Assembly (NCBI RefSeq): GCF_020080835.1
Contig: NC_058163.1
Location: forward strand, 6,359,318-6,423,317
Direction of reading: 5' to 3'
Length of the DNA stretch: 64,000 nt
DNA from: Cotesia glomerata
Taxonomy: Eukaryota; Arthropoda; Insecta; Hymenoptera; Braconidae
A program made the position numbers and the translations under genes. This document shows, in pieces, positions 12,374 through 24,508 of the stretch (position 1 is the first letter of the stretch; each line of letters starts with the position of its first letter). The notes under the pieces were generated by a model that saw only the letters and a program-made list of their open reading frames with translations, made no database searches and was not told where the DNA came from.

Positions 12374-13058
12374 ACACAGAAAAAAAGGTTCACTTGAGCC
12401 AAGAAAATATTTTTTTTCCTAATTATTTACTTGAGCGAAAAAAAAATTTTTTTTTGACACAAGAAATTTCACTTATTCCAACAAAATTAATTCTCTTGCT
12501 TTAAGAAATACGTATCTTGATCCAAGAAAATTTATTTAAGTCAAGAAAATTTTCTTGTTTCGAGAAAATTCAACTTCTTGCTCAAAAAAATTTAGTTCTT
12601 CATAGAAGTAAATTTTCTTGTCTTGAGAAAATTTCTCTCTTGCTCCAAAAAATTAAATACCTCAATAGAAGTAAATTTTCATTAATATTTTTATTGATTA
12701 ACATGTCAAATAGGAAGATCAAATAATATTGAATTATTTTTTTTTTTCCATTCAATATGTATAATTGCATGCTAAAACAATGTAAAATCGGTATCAAATA
12801 TTCAAAAGAAAAATTTTCTCATCTGAATTAGGTGACGCTGCTTCCCTAAAGTATTTAAAAATCTTGATCAAATATAAAAATTTATTGCATCAAGTATTTA
12901 TGATAATTTTAATTAAGAAAAAATTACTTACACCAAGAATAGAATTTCAAGAAAAATTTTTACTTCGGCCAACACAACTTCGATCTTCCTTCAGGCGCCT
13001 GAAAATTTTCTTGAGCCAAGAATTTTTTTCTTCAGTCAAGAAATTTTTCTTTCTGTGT
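12374..13058. mobile_element. Foldback element rich in CAAGAAAATTTTCTTG dyads
   Basis: It starts ACACAGAAAAAAAGG and ends in the near complement TTTCTTTCTGTGT. TTGAGCCAAGAA occurs close to both ends. The interior repeats short dyads of AAGAAAA and TTTTCTTG. Open frames here are low-complexity Lys/Phe/Leu artefacts. Confidence 0.5.
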
Positions 13059-14338
13059 ACTTGTTTTGTTGAAATTAAAAATATTATTTTTTTGACTTAT
13101 ATCGTTTTGAATTAATAATTTGAAAGATTTCTTGTTTTGCTGGATCAAATAGATTGAGTCAGAGATTTAAAATGTTATTCAGGTTCAAGTTCTGAAAAAC
13201 TCTAATTTTTTGAAAAATATAGTTAATATGTACTAGCTTGAACTTTAGATAAATTGTTTGAAATATTTGTTAGTATTTTGGCATATGAAATTTGTTTGAA
13301 CTAATTAAAATTTATTTTAGTATAAAAACTCTGTACTCGGATGTTTTTCGTGAAAATTCATTTCAGAATTGTTACAGTGCAAAATAGTTCAATCTCAATA
13401 CAGCTGAAAAAAAAAAATGTAAAATTAGTTGAGATCATCATCAAAATAAATATGATGTACCCTGAACCTTGCATTCACACACCATTCATTGCAACAGACA
13501 ATAAAATTTGTATAACCCACTGCTGGCTATGACCAGTATTATTTGGCATCTCTGATACAAGTACCCATGGGAACGGCAGTGACTGGTAATGAGATAGTGG
13601 TCATGGTTTCCCACCCGCTTGATCATCCCGTATAGAATCCTTCATGAGCACACATATCCATTCGCACCGGCTGCATACAAACACAGTTATAGATAGACTT
13701 CTCGGGATTGTTGATGGTGGATGATTCCACGCCACTGACACGAGGGACGACCGAGGGTGGACCGCATTTAAGTTTTGAGGGCTACTCATCCTGGTGCTCG
13801 TCAATGAGTCCTATAAACCCATACAATATACAATTTTCACTCACACGCACTGCTACTTTACGGTCTATTTTTCTTTTTATTTATTCTGTGTCTCGTTGCC
13901 TATCTGGGACCGTATTGATATGAGGGTACGATCAACGCACCATCAAACTATTCGCGGATGTATGTGTGTATGCATGTAGTGTGTATATAAATTATTGGTT
14001 CAAGCACAAGGGCAGTAGACCCCCTATAGCTTTGTCAACAGCCACAATATGTTTTTCGACTTACAAATGGACCTGTGGGAACTACTTGAAATCAAGGGCA
14101 CACCAAAAAAGGCTTCATGAAGTCATGGGGTTCTGAGTTGTTATTTTTCATGTAATTTATCTTTTTTATGAGAGTAAATATCTTAATGGTCGAATTTTTT
14201 CATTGAGTTGAAATTGTTATGGCGTGACTTCGAATAAATTAATTTATTGAATAAATTAAAAAAAGCTTGATAAACTTGATCACAGTAAAATTAAATACAC
14301 GGAAAAAAATTTCTGGGAAAATTTACGATACAACTGTT
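13059..14338. other. No recognised gene; a GC-richer patch at 13540-13830
   Basis: The patch at 13540-13830 is nearer 50% GC than its AT-rich neighbours and is open on both strands for 60-70 codons, but neither frame resembles a known family and no splice partners were found. Confidence 0.4.
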
Positions 14339-15652
14339 CACAGTAAAAAATATTGTGTAAATTCAACGCAGCTTGTGTGTTAAAAACGGTTGACACGAAA
14401 TTTGTGTTGAAATTTTGACACAAACTTTATGTAACCCCTTTTTAACACAAAGATTATGTTAAAATATCGCCACAAGAGGGCGCAAAGAATCTTACACTTT
14501 TAAAGTGTCAATCTTAACACAAAATAAATGTTAAATAATTTTATTTATTCTAATCAACTGTTTTATACCTATAAAATAATTTTTTTTTATTTCCTCAACT
14601 GTAGTCAATAATATTTATTAAAAAAAAATTTTTTTTTTTATTTACATTTTATTAAATCAACAGTTATTGAATGTAAATAATTGTAGGTAAAATTTTAAAT
14701 AATTAAATCGAAAAACAATTTATAGATTTTAGAAATGAAGCAGCAAATTAAAAAATATAATTGTCTTTGTTATTTAATAATATTAATTATATTTTCATAT
14801 TAGATTATAAGAATATTAGATTATAAGAAATAATTAGTTATAATGAAGATTAATCTTTTAAAACAAGGTTGTTAAACGTATCAGGCAAATTTAGTTTGGC
14901 TCAAACTTTAGTATTTTTCCACTCCAGAATAAACATGACAGTCACTTTTTGACTTTGATTTATATCAAATTTTTGAATGTTAGATGAATTCCCACTTATC
15001 TAAAAAAAAATAAAACTTACGTCAAAATAAATTTTAGTATTGTATACTTGGTATAAAAAAAAAAAAAAAATTAATAAAAACAAAAATCACTAACTGGCAG
15101 TTAAAAAATTCAGAAATTTTAATTTATAATAATCATAAATTTTACAGAGAATATTTTTTCAATATCTACTATTAAGAGTACTTAATTTTATAAAAACAAA
15201 TTTTAAGGTTATCTTTGAAGAAAGAAAGGTTATCTACAGTATTCAGAAATTTCAATAATAAATAAATAATCACTCACCGTTGATTACATCAATTTTTTTG
15301 TTCGTATTATAAACTCACTTTATCTTTAATTTTTCGAATAAATAACTCTATTATTAACACTCAAAACACCAACAAAATAGATGCCAATGATGACGCTCAC
15401 TTTGTGAAAACGGTTGCTGCGTAAAGTAAAGAACCGACGCGCTGTTAACACAAAGTTAATGTTATATTGATGGAGATTTTAACACAAACTTTGCGTTAAT
15501 TCCACAGTAACATACAAAATGTGTTAATGAAGAGTGTATAACACATTTTTTATGTTACAAAATAAAGTAACACAAACTTTGTGTTATTTTAACACACTAC
15601 AATTTTTAACACAAACCGTTTTCGACACAAATACACAATATTTTTTACTGTG
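14339..15652. mobile_element. TIR element built around TTAACACAAA motifs
   Basis: The inverted ends CACAGTAAAAAATATTGTGT (14339-14358) and ACACAATATTTTTTACTGTG (15633-15652) match perfectly over 20 bp. Just inside each end are arrays of AACACAAA or TTTGTGTT motifs in inverse orientation. The 1.3 kb element has no coding capacity. Flanking TACAAC and GTTGTA may extend the inverted repeat outward. Confidence 0.7.
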
Positions 15653-16609
15653 TTGTAAAGCTGGACTATACTTTCATTAATATTAATCGTCAAATATTTT
15701 AGAAGAAAAATTACTACACGGAGAAAATAAAAGAGCAATGATTACTGTTTCGTACAAATACCTGGTCTTTGTGAAACTTGGTTAAGAGAGAGTTCAAGGG
15801 ACCGTGATTTTTTTTTCTCTCATAGAGGTTTCTCACTAATCCGAGTTTCTAGCTTATAGAGGTACAGAAGAAATCTGTCTCACTTACAGAGGTTATTCCA
15901 TAATATTCAAAATATTTAATTATAAACAAGATAGGTTTAATTGATTAGAATGATAAGTTTACAATTAAATAAAATAATCTTACAATTATTACCTTCCGTT
16001 GCAAATAATATTTATCAACTATAAATTAATTAAATTAGTTCATTTAGTTGATTAATAATCAATGATTAATTAATTAATCAACACGGAAATAAAAATTTCG
16101 TTCTGGTAACCTAACTGTAGAGTTACCACAACTATACACAGTTTACTGTTCGTTGTAGAGTTACAGTAACAAAATGTTATTTAGTTCTGATAACTCAATG
16201 TTGTTGACTGTATTAGGAAAATGTTCATAGTCAGTAGTGAGTGCTATACAAAACACGACTGGTTAGTGCCAGAACACCACTCAGTAACGTGCAGACAATA
16301 GTCAGTAGTTTTTATGTAGCGCTATCTACTGTCCCAAACATTTTAACCTCATTTTCTTCCAAAACAGTACTGATAACTGTACAAAATAGTAATCAATGTT
16401 GTTTTATTTTTCCCTGTATTTATTCATGAAAAAATACAACATTACTATTGTAAAAAGTAAGAGATTAAAATTTTCAGTGCTGCCTCTGTATCTTTCCAAT
16501 AGAAGTATAGCAAATTTTACAGTAGTTGAATTGGAATGTTTTTCAATTAGTGTCAGTGATGGCCGTGCACAGCGCTAGACTCCGAGTTTATGTAAATGTT
16601 AAAGGACAC

Positions 16610-16790
16610 TGATAATAGTTTAACTCGGATAGCGTAGAGGGAGAGTCTCTGGCTGCCAACAAAGAGTTCTGGGTTCGGTTCCTGGATAGGATGCAGATGT
16701 CGATTTCTTTTTTCGGATACTGCACAGGTACCAATTAGTCCAACCTCTTATCTCTCTCCCTACCTAAAATTTCTTTTAAAAAAACCGACT
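16610..16790 (+). repeat. tRNA-derived SINE or tRNA-like retrosequence
   Basis: A pol III type 2 internal promoter is visible. A box-like TAGCGTAGAGG lies at 16630-16640, and B box-like GGTTCGGTTCC at 16672-16682, 32 bp downstream, which is normal tRNA spacing. A paired acceptor stem is not obvious and an unrelated tail with a T-run follows, so a SINE head fits better than a functional tRNA. Confidence 0.5.
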
Positions 16791-16874
16791 GTGAATTTTT
16801 ACAATAGTTAAATTGTAAAGTTCATTAACACATATTGTATAATTTGCTTTATAGTATTCGACTTTTTAGGTCTC

Positions 16875-16920
16875 TTGCTACTAGCAAATTGCTAGTAGTT
16901 GCTACTAGCAGGTTGCTAGT
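16875..16920. repeat. Short palindromic repeat cluster TTGCTAGTAG
   Basis: CTACTAGCAA and TTGCTAGTAG alternate in direct and inverse orientation in 46 bp, giving strong hairpin potential. Confidence 0.6.
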
Positions 16921-16980
16921 CTTGTTTGTTGGATAAGATTTACAGTAGTAGATCGTAAAAAGTTTGGAAAATCCAAATGA

Positions 16981-17628
16981 GCATGCCTTAAGCGCTCATG
17001 TCATACATAAATTATTTAGATTATAACAAAAATTATTCGTTTTTAATTTGAATTTTCCCGCGAGTAGTATTATCCCCTCTATAGGTCGAGCTAAAGAAAA
17101 ATTTTAACAGATAATAAAACAGTTAGTAATTATACCATCATGTATGTATAGTTTCTGCTTGTTTATAGTTATTTCAATTCTGTTTATGAAAAATAATATA
17201 TATGGCTGCCGAAATCGCAGAAAAAGTCACCGAACTGACAGTCGAAAAAAATTAACTGTATCGAAACGGAATTATTTTGACACGCAATTTTCACAAGGGT
17301 TTTGACAAACTTCCTCAGGAATAAAACAAAAAAAAATTAAATCGTGAAAGTGATTTTTCACAAAGTTGTGGTGTTATCAAGCCCAGCGCTCCCGTGAATA
17401 CCACGCTCTTATTCATTTAATTCATCAGAAAAACGAGTTTTTTCTGAGAAATCTTATTTAATCGATAAGAAAATTTTTTTAACGTGTTCTGAAGTTAATA
17501 TTATTTATTTCAATATGCTTTTTATCCATAATTTTTTTCGTTTAAATTATGAAAATCACGTTTTAATCGAAATCACGATTTTTAGGCAAGAGTAGAGCAT
17601 ACCTGCGCGCTTCGCGCTTAAGGCATGC
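16981..17628. mobile_element. MITE with GCATGCCTTAAGCGC ends
   Basis: The 15-mer GCATGCCTTAAGCGC at 16981-16995 is perfectly inverted at 17614-17628. The 648-bp interior has no coding frame. A GCGCGCTTCGCGC hairpin lies just inside the right end. No target duplication could be set. Confidence 0.5.
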
Positions 17629-17806
17629 AAAATTACTAAATGAGAAGTATAGTCCACCGTTACTATTTTATTTAGTAAAAATTACAATATTACTATCGTA
17701 ATTTTATAATAGTAAAAAATTCCTTCAATTTTCTTTGCGTGTACACACCAAGTTTTTAAAAATAATTTTGATTAAATTAATAGATATTTATGTCATAAAG
17801 CCGTGA

Positions 17807-17993
17807 AGTGGCGGTTTTCTGACAGCGACGATATTCGATATGAACTTAAGGTTTGTAAGGTGTAAAACGGGCGCAATTTTAACGTCCGAGGCGAAGCCGA
17901 GGACGGAAATTTACGCTCGTTTTCGAACATTCGCGTCACAAACATTAAAGTGAAGATCGTAAAAAAGTCGTTGTCAAAATCGCCACTAAACGG
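17807..17993. repeat. Small foldback element with CpG-rich tip
   Basis: Imperfect inverted arms (GTGGCGGTTTTCTGACAGCGAC against its near complement at the right) surround a tip hairpin at 17883-17905 of the form CGTCC-GAGGCGAAGCCGAG-GACG. The open frame through it is a by-product of the inverted repeat. Confidence 0.5.
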
Positions 17994-18394
17994 CCAAATG
18001 ATATGCAATGATTTATGTTATTATCGCTCCATAAATTTAACTTTTGAGGAATAGGAGGCAAATAATGACATATTTAAATTTTATGAAGTTTTACAAGAGC
18101 AAAAGAACATAATTTTATTTAAATTATCTTTTTATTAATATTTATTTATGGCGTGATTGTTATTTTATTAACAATCGGTCCGCTTCGTAATAAACTGCCA
18201 GCAGAGAAATAATTAGTGCCACTCAATAGTAACTAAGTTTAAAATTTCCTCATAATCATCGGTCAGTACACTAGAATATGACTTTTTTCTTTTTTCATTT
18301 CTTGACTTAACGTTAAGTGATGAACTTTAAAAGGAAAATAGAAATCTAGGTTTTTAATTACCGGGAAAAAAAATTTGGTAGATCAGTGCAATAA

Positions 18395-18400
18395 TTTATT
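18395..18400 (-). promoter_or_regulatory. Candidate polyadenylation signal of the cystine-knot gene
   Basis: AATAAA on the minus strand, about 220 bp after the stop codon at 18621-18623. It is the first canonical hexamer noticed downstream. Confidence 0.4.
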
Positions 18401-18620
18401 TCCTCTTATATTTTTATCCATTTGCGGACAAACAAATAAGTAATTATAGTAAATATTGTCTACTAATTTGCAAAAATTTTAAAATATATTCGTAATGGTA
18501 TTACTATTCATCAATGAGTAAATTTTTCAAAATTTTTAAAAAAACATATTCTGTAATTAATTCAGATCTATTGTTAAATAATCAGGAATAATTTTTCTGA
18601 ATTAAAAGAAAAAATGTAAG

Positions 18621-19500
18621 CTATGCACTAATATAGTCATTCGGTATAGTTTGATCATAGTGGATGATTTCTTGACATCGATATCCTTTATGTTCCGACC
18701 GGTAGTTACATTCAACATGAGAAAATGCATCAGGTCCCAAATTACTTGTTTCGTTTTGACAGCAAGTGTCATCTTCCATGCACTAAAGCAAAAATTAATA
18801 AAAAATATTTTGAGTTACATTAAAAAAAAAAAAATTGTTGTCCAAACAAGGATTTCTTGACTCAAGAATTTTTTAGAAGGAATCATTTAGATTTATTAAC
18901 TTTTTAATGAAATAATATCAATATTTACTTTCTTTATAAAATATTTTCCTACATCATAACTTCTTACCACATACTAAAAAAAAATTAACTTGATTTTAAA
19001 AAAATTTCTTAACCCAAAAAAATTATTTTTAAGGGGTTCATTATCTTAAATCAACACGAAAAATTCTTGTATCAATTAAAATTCACTTAAATCGATGAAA
19101 ATTTCTTAGAAAAAATTGGTTCAGGAATTTTTCGACTTAAATTATTTTATTGAATCTTTTAAAAATAATTTTCTTGGTTCAAAAATTTTTCTCGTGAATA
19201 AAGTTTACTTTTTTAGTATACAATAGCTCTTTATAAATCAAGTTATAATTTTGTTGATCATCTTTTCAAACAACAAAATTAATCATGATAATTATTAAGA
19301 ATATTATTCTTGTATCAAGAAAATTTTCTTAATAGAAATATTTTTTCTCTCAGTGCAGTTTACTGATATTCTATTATATCCACGTAACATACCTCGTGAT
19401 TTAGTGGAATGCAACCATAGGGATCATCAGCAGATGTAATTATTGAGATAAACAGTAAACCGCAGGCAGTCAATAATATCTTTTTAGTAATTTTAAACAT
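18621..19500 (-). CDS. Secreted six-cysteine (inhibitor-cystine-knot-like) peptide, two exons
   Basis: Coding exons are 19393-19500 and 18621-18782. The intron 18783-19392 begins GTATGT and ends TTTAG, both exons are in phase 0, and the frame closes with TAG. The product has 89 residues. A basic N-terminus (MFKITKK) and a hydrophobic core form a signal peptide ending near residue 23. The mature part has six cysteines at 30, 37, 43, 44, 61 and 72. The spacing C-x6-C-x5-CC-x16-C-x10-C is the order of inhibitor cystine knots, found in venom peptides, antimicrobial knottins and parasitoid cysteine-motif proteins. The first cysteine lies in exon 1 and the rest in exon 2. A TATA box and a polyadenylation signal sit at sensible distances. 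No stop or frameshift is seen. Function (venom component, ion-channel modulator, defence peptide or other) is inference; only the fold class is supported. Confidence 0.72.
18840..19355. repeat. AAGAAAATTTTCTT-rich foldback sequence in the intron
   Basis: The intron of the six-cysteine gene is largely filled by repeated TTCTTG and CAAGAA dyads, resembling the element at 12374-13058. This explains the long intron for such a small gene. Exact ends are not clear. Confidence 0.4.
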
Positions 19501-19653
19501 TTTCCGAACTATACTATTAATCAATAGTGTTTTAGAGAAATTAACGTTACTCGATAAATGTAAAAATTTTTATCATATAAAATTAAAAATAAATTTACTC
19601 TACGATGGTTAACTGCCCGGTGGCGAAATGAGAACTTGGAATTACCGCTCCGG

Positions 19654-19659
19654 TTTATA
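19654..19659 (-). promoter_or_regulatory. TATA box of the six-cysteine gene
   Basis: TATAAA on the minus strand within CTTATAAACCGG. A start site 25-30 bp downstream would fall near 19625, leaving a 5' leader of about 125 nt before the ATG at 19500. The leader contains no obvious intron. Confidence 0.5.
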
Positions 19660-19919
19660 AGTCTTACTTTTATCTTATCAACTGCGCATGTGGTATTAAT
19701 ACCTAAACTAAGTTTTTTTATTTTATTTTTTTTTTATTTTTTTTTTTTTTTTACGACGAGATCCAAAAGTAAGTAAAAAGTTTTAACTTTCAATTAGAAG
19801 CTCAATAAGAAACTTAGCGTGAATTTTGTTAAACATACTAGCGTTGAAGAAAACATTTTAGGAATTTCTTTTTATTTGATTCAATCTTTCATCTTACGTT
19901 GATGAAATCTTTCATAAAA

Positions 19920-20225
19920 TATAATTTTCGTGTCATTTCGAGCTCAAAGAAATAGCTGTTCTATGCTTTTGAGTTCGATCTCAAAAGTCTGATAGAAGTT
20001 TTAAAACACTATTTTTTTAATTTTCGAACCGCATAGTAACTTTTGAATGAATAAATTGATTTTGACGCGGTTGGCGGCATTTGACGCTGTTTTTTAAGCT
20101 TCATGAAGAATTTTTAAATTCAAATTGATCGAGCAATAAACTTTGGAGTAAAATTTTTTTTTTTATTTTTAAGAGAAACTAGAATTTTTTTAATAACTTT
20201 CGAGCTCGCTCCAGTTGTGGGCCTT
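19920..20225 (+). repeat. Fragment of repeat family E
   Basis: Carries the family signature ACTTTTGAATGAATAAAT followed by GATTTTGACGCGGTTGGCGGC and the GAGCTC-rich region, as in the copies at 21191 and 23541. It lacks the (CA)n part. Confidence 0.6.
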
Positions 20226-21190
20226 CCATAATTTCTACTTTTTGATTCAATTTTCAAAATTTGATAAGAGAAGTTTTTTTCTTATCAATTGTTATGGATA
20301 TAAATTTTCGTTACTCTATATTCAATTTTTAGTTACTTAGAGTTAATTTTTATACTTTTTCTTATCATTAATCAGTGCTTCAAATCAATAATCATTCATT
20401 TTATCTGTTCAAAAATCGTATTAAATAACTATTTTATTTTTTGATCCGTACACAAAATATAAAAAAATTGAGAAAAAAATTATAGCACACATGGCCGTAT
20501 CAGAAAGTTTTTTTTACAGATCTTTCAAAACTTTTTTATGAAAGAACTAAAAAAATTCATTAATTTCCATCCCAATAGTAATTTTATTCATATAATAATT
20601 ACGAAAAACTATTCAATTATTATTGAGCACTACCCAATATTTAAACAATCAAACCGATCTTGAACAACAATCAATAAAACTATGACCTTTGGATCAAAAT
20701 AATCCTACGATTTACTTTAGTTAAAAAAATTAATAAAGGTATTTATATAAATATTAATTTACATTCCTTTCATTCAAGTTGATACAAAAGCAACGTACTT
20801 GAGTTAGTGAAGCATTAAACTTTAATGATCAACGTGTTACAATGTCAATAGATCATACTTTCAAATTATTTACACGCTGATGTTATGTATTTAAGCTACA
20901 CTAATCATAACGAAACATTTTGAATGTCATAGTTAAAAGTTTAAAAAGTAACTCGGCCATTATTTGCTCTCGATTCAATTCTTTTTTATTATTCTATTGA
21001 CACGCTCGTTATTTTTTCGCCGTCACATGCTAAGTATAAATGTATATACAAATTCTCACTTGAATAAGTTCATACACCTCGAAACTAATGTACACAATAA
21101 AAACTACAGGTGGCCTAAAAAAATATTTCATTAATGGTACATTAAAAATCTCATATTTTTTTACGAACTGTAATAAATTTTTTATAAAAA
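20226..21190. other. No recognised gene
   Basis: AT-rich, no supported frames or paired element ends. Confidence 0.5.
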
Positions 21191-21852
21191 AATTAGGAAA
21201 ACGGTTGACCCTAAAGGCTATCCCTGCAACTTCCCGCTACCTCCATACCTAAGTGCTCAACAATTCACTTATTTTTTAAGCTCTTCCTCAAAAATATAAT
21301 TTTTGTGTAATTTTGAGCTCTCCGAGCTCAAATAAAATACTGTTCTGTTTTTTTGAGCTCTTCGAGCTCAACAGGCTAATGCAAGTTTTATAGAACACTA
21401 TTTTTTGAATTTTCAATCCACAATAACTTTTGAATGAATTAACCGATTTTCTCGCGGTTTACGGCATTCAACGCAGTTTTTTGAGTTCTTTGAAAAATCT
21501 TCAAACGTAAATTGGTCAGACTAAAAATTTTATAGAAATTCTGAAAAAAACATTTTTTTCAATTTTTTTCGACAACGATATCTCACGAACAAATCAACCG
21601 ATTTTGACCGGGCTGGTGGCAATCGACGTGGTTTTTTGAGTTGAAAAGCTGACTATTTTTTGGAATTGATCGGTTAAGCCGTTTAAAAGATATTTCAAAA
21701 AAACGAATTTTTGGAAATTTCATTTTTGAGATTTCTGAGAATTGATAGACTCAAATTTTGTAAATTAGTATCAGAATTCTAGGGGCAAAGGAACTCTTCA
21801 GAACGCCGCTTATTTCGATCGAATTGGATGATCCGTTCAAAAGTTATGAGAG

Positions 21853-21901
<49 letters not shown>

Positions 21902-22050
21902 GTGACATCACCGCGGAAATAGTCAGGAAAGCTCCCTAGGACCTCAAAACGTCGAGATCTGATAAAAACTATATTTTCGAAAAACGGGGTGAAAACAATA
22001 ACTTCCCGATTTTTGAAAATTTTCAATTTTCTTAGCGGGAAGTTAAAAAT
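21191..22050 (+). repeat. Repeat family E, near full-length copy
   Basis: Begins AATTAGGAAAACGGTTGACC and CTGCAACTTCCCGCT and ends TTAGCGGGAAGTTAAAAATT, so AACTTCCCGCTA is inverted between the two ends. In order it holds GAGCTC dyads, three related blocks on the theme of adjusting to NNNCGATTTTGACC (ACTTTTGAATGAAT..., TCACGAACAAATCAACCG..., GTTAAGCCGTTTAAAAG...), then a (CA)n run, then a unique tail. There is no coding capacity. It occurs at least six times in the window, so it is a dispersed mobile family of unknown class. Confidence 0.6.
21857..21895. repeat. (CA)n microsatellite inside family E
   Basis: About 19 CA units placed directly after TATGAGAGATTTA, the same position as in the other E copies. 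Confidence 0.9.
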
Positions 22051-22215
22051 TCGTTACATTGAGTTAATTATTGTCAAAATAAAACTCTAAATATTTTACA
22101 TGGCAAGAAATTTTCTTTAAAATTTACGATTAAATTTATGATAAAATTAACCGCAGAGGCAAGAACGCTTCTTTACTATTTATAAGTAACAGCAATACTT
22201 TCTAAAGTTTATGCT

Positions 22216-22716
22216 AGTAAAATTTACCGGACCCTCCCGTGAAATAGAGAAAAATTTTAATTCAGCTTATCGTACTTATCGAATAGAAATATTAAGAAAG
22301 ATAATGTTATCTATAGAATATTATTGCTATTAATTTTACCGGTTTTATATTTTGGAAAAACTAGATTTTTGTTTAAAAAGATTAAATGTTTAATTAATTT
22401 TTTTGATTTAATTTATTTTATAAGGTTACTTTACTTCAAAATGTATATAGAATAATAGCTGATAACAACAAAAATTACCAAAGTCGTTAAAGGTAATTTT
22501 TATAAATAATTCCAAACTAATTGTATAAAATTTTATTAGAATAAAAATTGTATCAAACTTTGATAGAATTAATTGTAATTTGCTGACAATTGATCACTGT
22601 GGTGTGTAATTTTTTATACATCTGATAAGTCGAGAGCGATTGCAGCGCCGCCTCAAAGTCGGTGGATAGTGCCGTTACTTAAATTCTTTTTTGCCGGAGA
22701 CTCCGGTAAATTTTAT
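22216..22716. mobile_element. MITE with AAAATTTACCGGA ends
   Basis: TAGTAAAATTTACCGGACCC at the left is matched by the complement of GGAGACTCCGGTAAATTTTA at the right. The 500-bp interior is AT-rich and non-coding. Confidence 0.45.
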
Positions 22717-23540
22717 AGTAGTTGCAGTAAAAATATCTTATTTTACTGTAATTTCTAATGTTAAAATAGTAAAAAATAATTATTTATCTTGTTAATTTTT
22801 TACATTTAATATGTTTTATCGGTACATTACAAAAAAATTAATGGTACTTTTCTATATATTTTTAAATTGTATTTGTGGATAGTTATTAATAAAATTGTAC
22901 TCAGTATTTTTACAATAATTCTAGAAGACAATTTATTTTTTTTTGTACAAAGTAATTCCAAAAAAAATGCTTGGTATCATATAATACGATTAAAATGATA
23001 GTGAAAATAATAAGCAGCAACCCTCGGAGTAACTTGATAAGTATGTATGCCACCCTTTTTTATTGAGCCTTTTGATCTAATAACATTTGACAGTAAAACC
23101 ACTAGTTTGTATATCTTTCCCACACGTGACTTGCTCGTGAATCTTGCTCGTCATTATATTATCTCTTTATGTGTTATATCTATATACCATCAACCATCAA
23201 CCATGAGAGTACGTGAAACATATGTATCACAACAATTATTCAATCCCATTGAGAATAAGCCTTACATAATGTATCGTCCCAATAGACTTTATTATTTCCA
23301 ACAATGAGCTGTGTACTTTATTGATTTGTACTTAACCGTCCATACTGAGAAAATATTACTCCCGATGATTTTTAATGGCCTCAAAATGAGTCAGGATATG
23401 TATGAAAATATAATACCCAATAGTTCCCATAAAAAAAAAACAAAAATTATAATAAGTCATTTTTTATTTTTTATGAGTGATAAAATAATTATATCATTTT
23501 AAATCTTATCATTATTTTTGTTGAAATTCTGAGTAGAAAA
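22717..23540. other. No recognised gene
   Basis: Short open frames only (for example 23047-23307); none resembles a known family. Confidence 0.5.
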
Positions 23541-24197
23541 AATTAGGACGACGGTTGACCCTAAAGGCCATCCCTGCAACTTCCCGCTCATTTTGTACTT
23601 GAGCGCTCAAAATTACACATTACGTTTTTGAGCTCTTCGATCTCAAAAATATGATTACTGTGTCATTTTGAGCTCTCCGCGCTCAAAACTCTAATAACAG
23701 TTAAATAAAACACAACTTTTTGAATTTCCAAACTGCAATAACTTTTGAATGAATGAATCGATTTTCACGCGGTTGGCAGCATTCGACGCAGTTTTTGAAG
23801 CTTCATAAAGAATCTTTGAGTATGAATTGATCGAACTAGGAATTTCGGAGTGATTCCGAAAAAACACTTTTTTCGGTTTTCTTTCGACAACGATAACTCA
23901 TGAACGAATCAACCGATTTCGACCGGGCTGACGGCGATCGACGTGACTTTTTGATGTTAAGAGCTGATTCGATTTTGAAATCGATCGGTAGAGCCGTTTA
24001 AAAGTTATTCCAAAAAAACCACTTTTGAAAAAATTTTTTTTTGTAGTTTTTTTGGGATTTCTCAAAATCTACCGGTCTGAATCATTCCAAAGTATATTCA
24101 AAATCTAAGTTTGGTCAAGCCCTTTCGAATGGCACCAACCGCAAAGAAATCGGTCGAGCCGTTCAAAAGTTATAAGAGGGTAACATACATACATACA

Positions 24198-24198
<1 letters not shown>

Positions 24199-24250
<52 letters not shown>
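24199..24250. repeat. (CA)n microsatellite, left arm
   Basis: CA run following TATAAGAGGGTAACATACATACA, the family E position. Confidence 0.9.
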
Positions 24251-24256
<6 letters not shown>

Positions 24257-24296
24257 ACACATTACACACACATCATCGCGGAACACATTGGATCGT

Positions 24297-24392
24297 GGGG
24301 AGGCTTTCTAGGACCTCAAAACGTCAACATCTATTTTCGAAAATCGAGTTTTCAACAGATGTTGACGTTTTGAGGTCCTAGAAAGCCTCCCC
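24297..24392. repeat. Perfect hairpin at the palindrome centre
   Basis: 36-bp perfect stems with a 24-nt loop that itself contains the dyad TTTTCGAAAA. In single-stranded form this would be a very stable hairpin. Confidence 0.85.
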
Positions 24393-24424
24393 GAATGTTT
24401 CCGCGATGATGTCCGTACGTCTGT

Positions 24425-24428
24425 ATGT

Positions 24429-24505
<77 letters not shown>
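24425..24505. repeat. (GT)n microsatellite, right arm
   Basis: About 40 GT units, the inverse counterpart of the run at 24199-24250 and twice as long. Confidence 0.95.

Positions 24506-24508
<3 letters not shown>

Noticed and set aside
13341..13923. Possible coding exons in the GC-richer patch
   Set aside because: Frames on both strands are of similar length, without family motifs or plausible splice partners.
17793..18008. 71-codon minus-strand frame
   Set aside because: It coincides exactly with a small inverted-repeat element and is explained by its palindromic structure.
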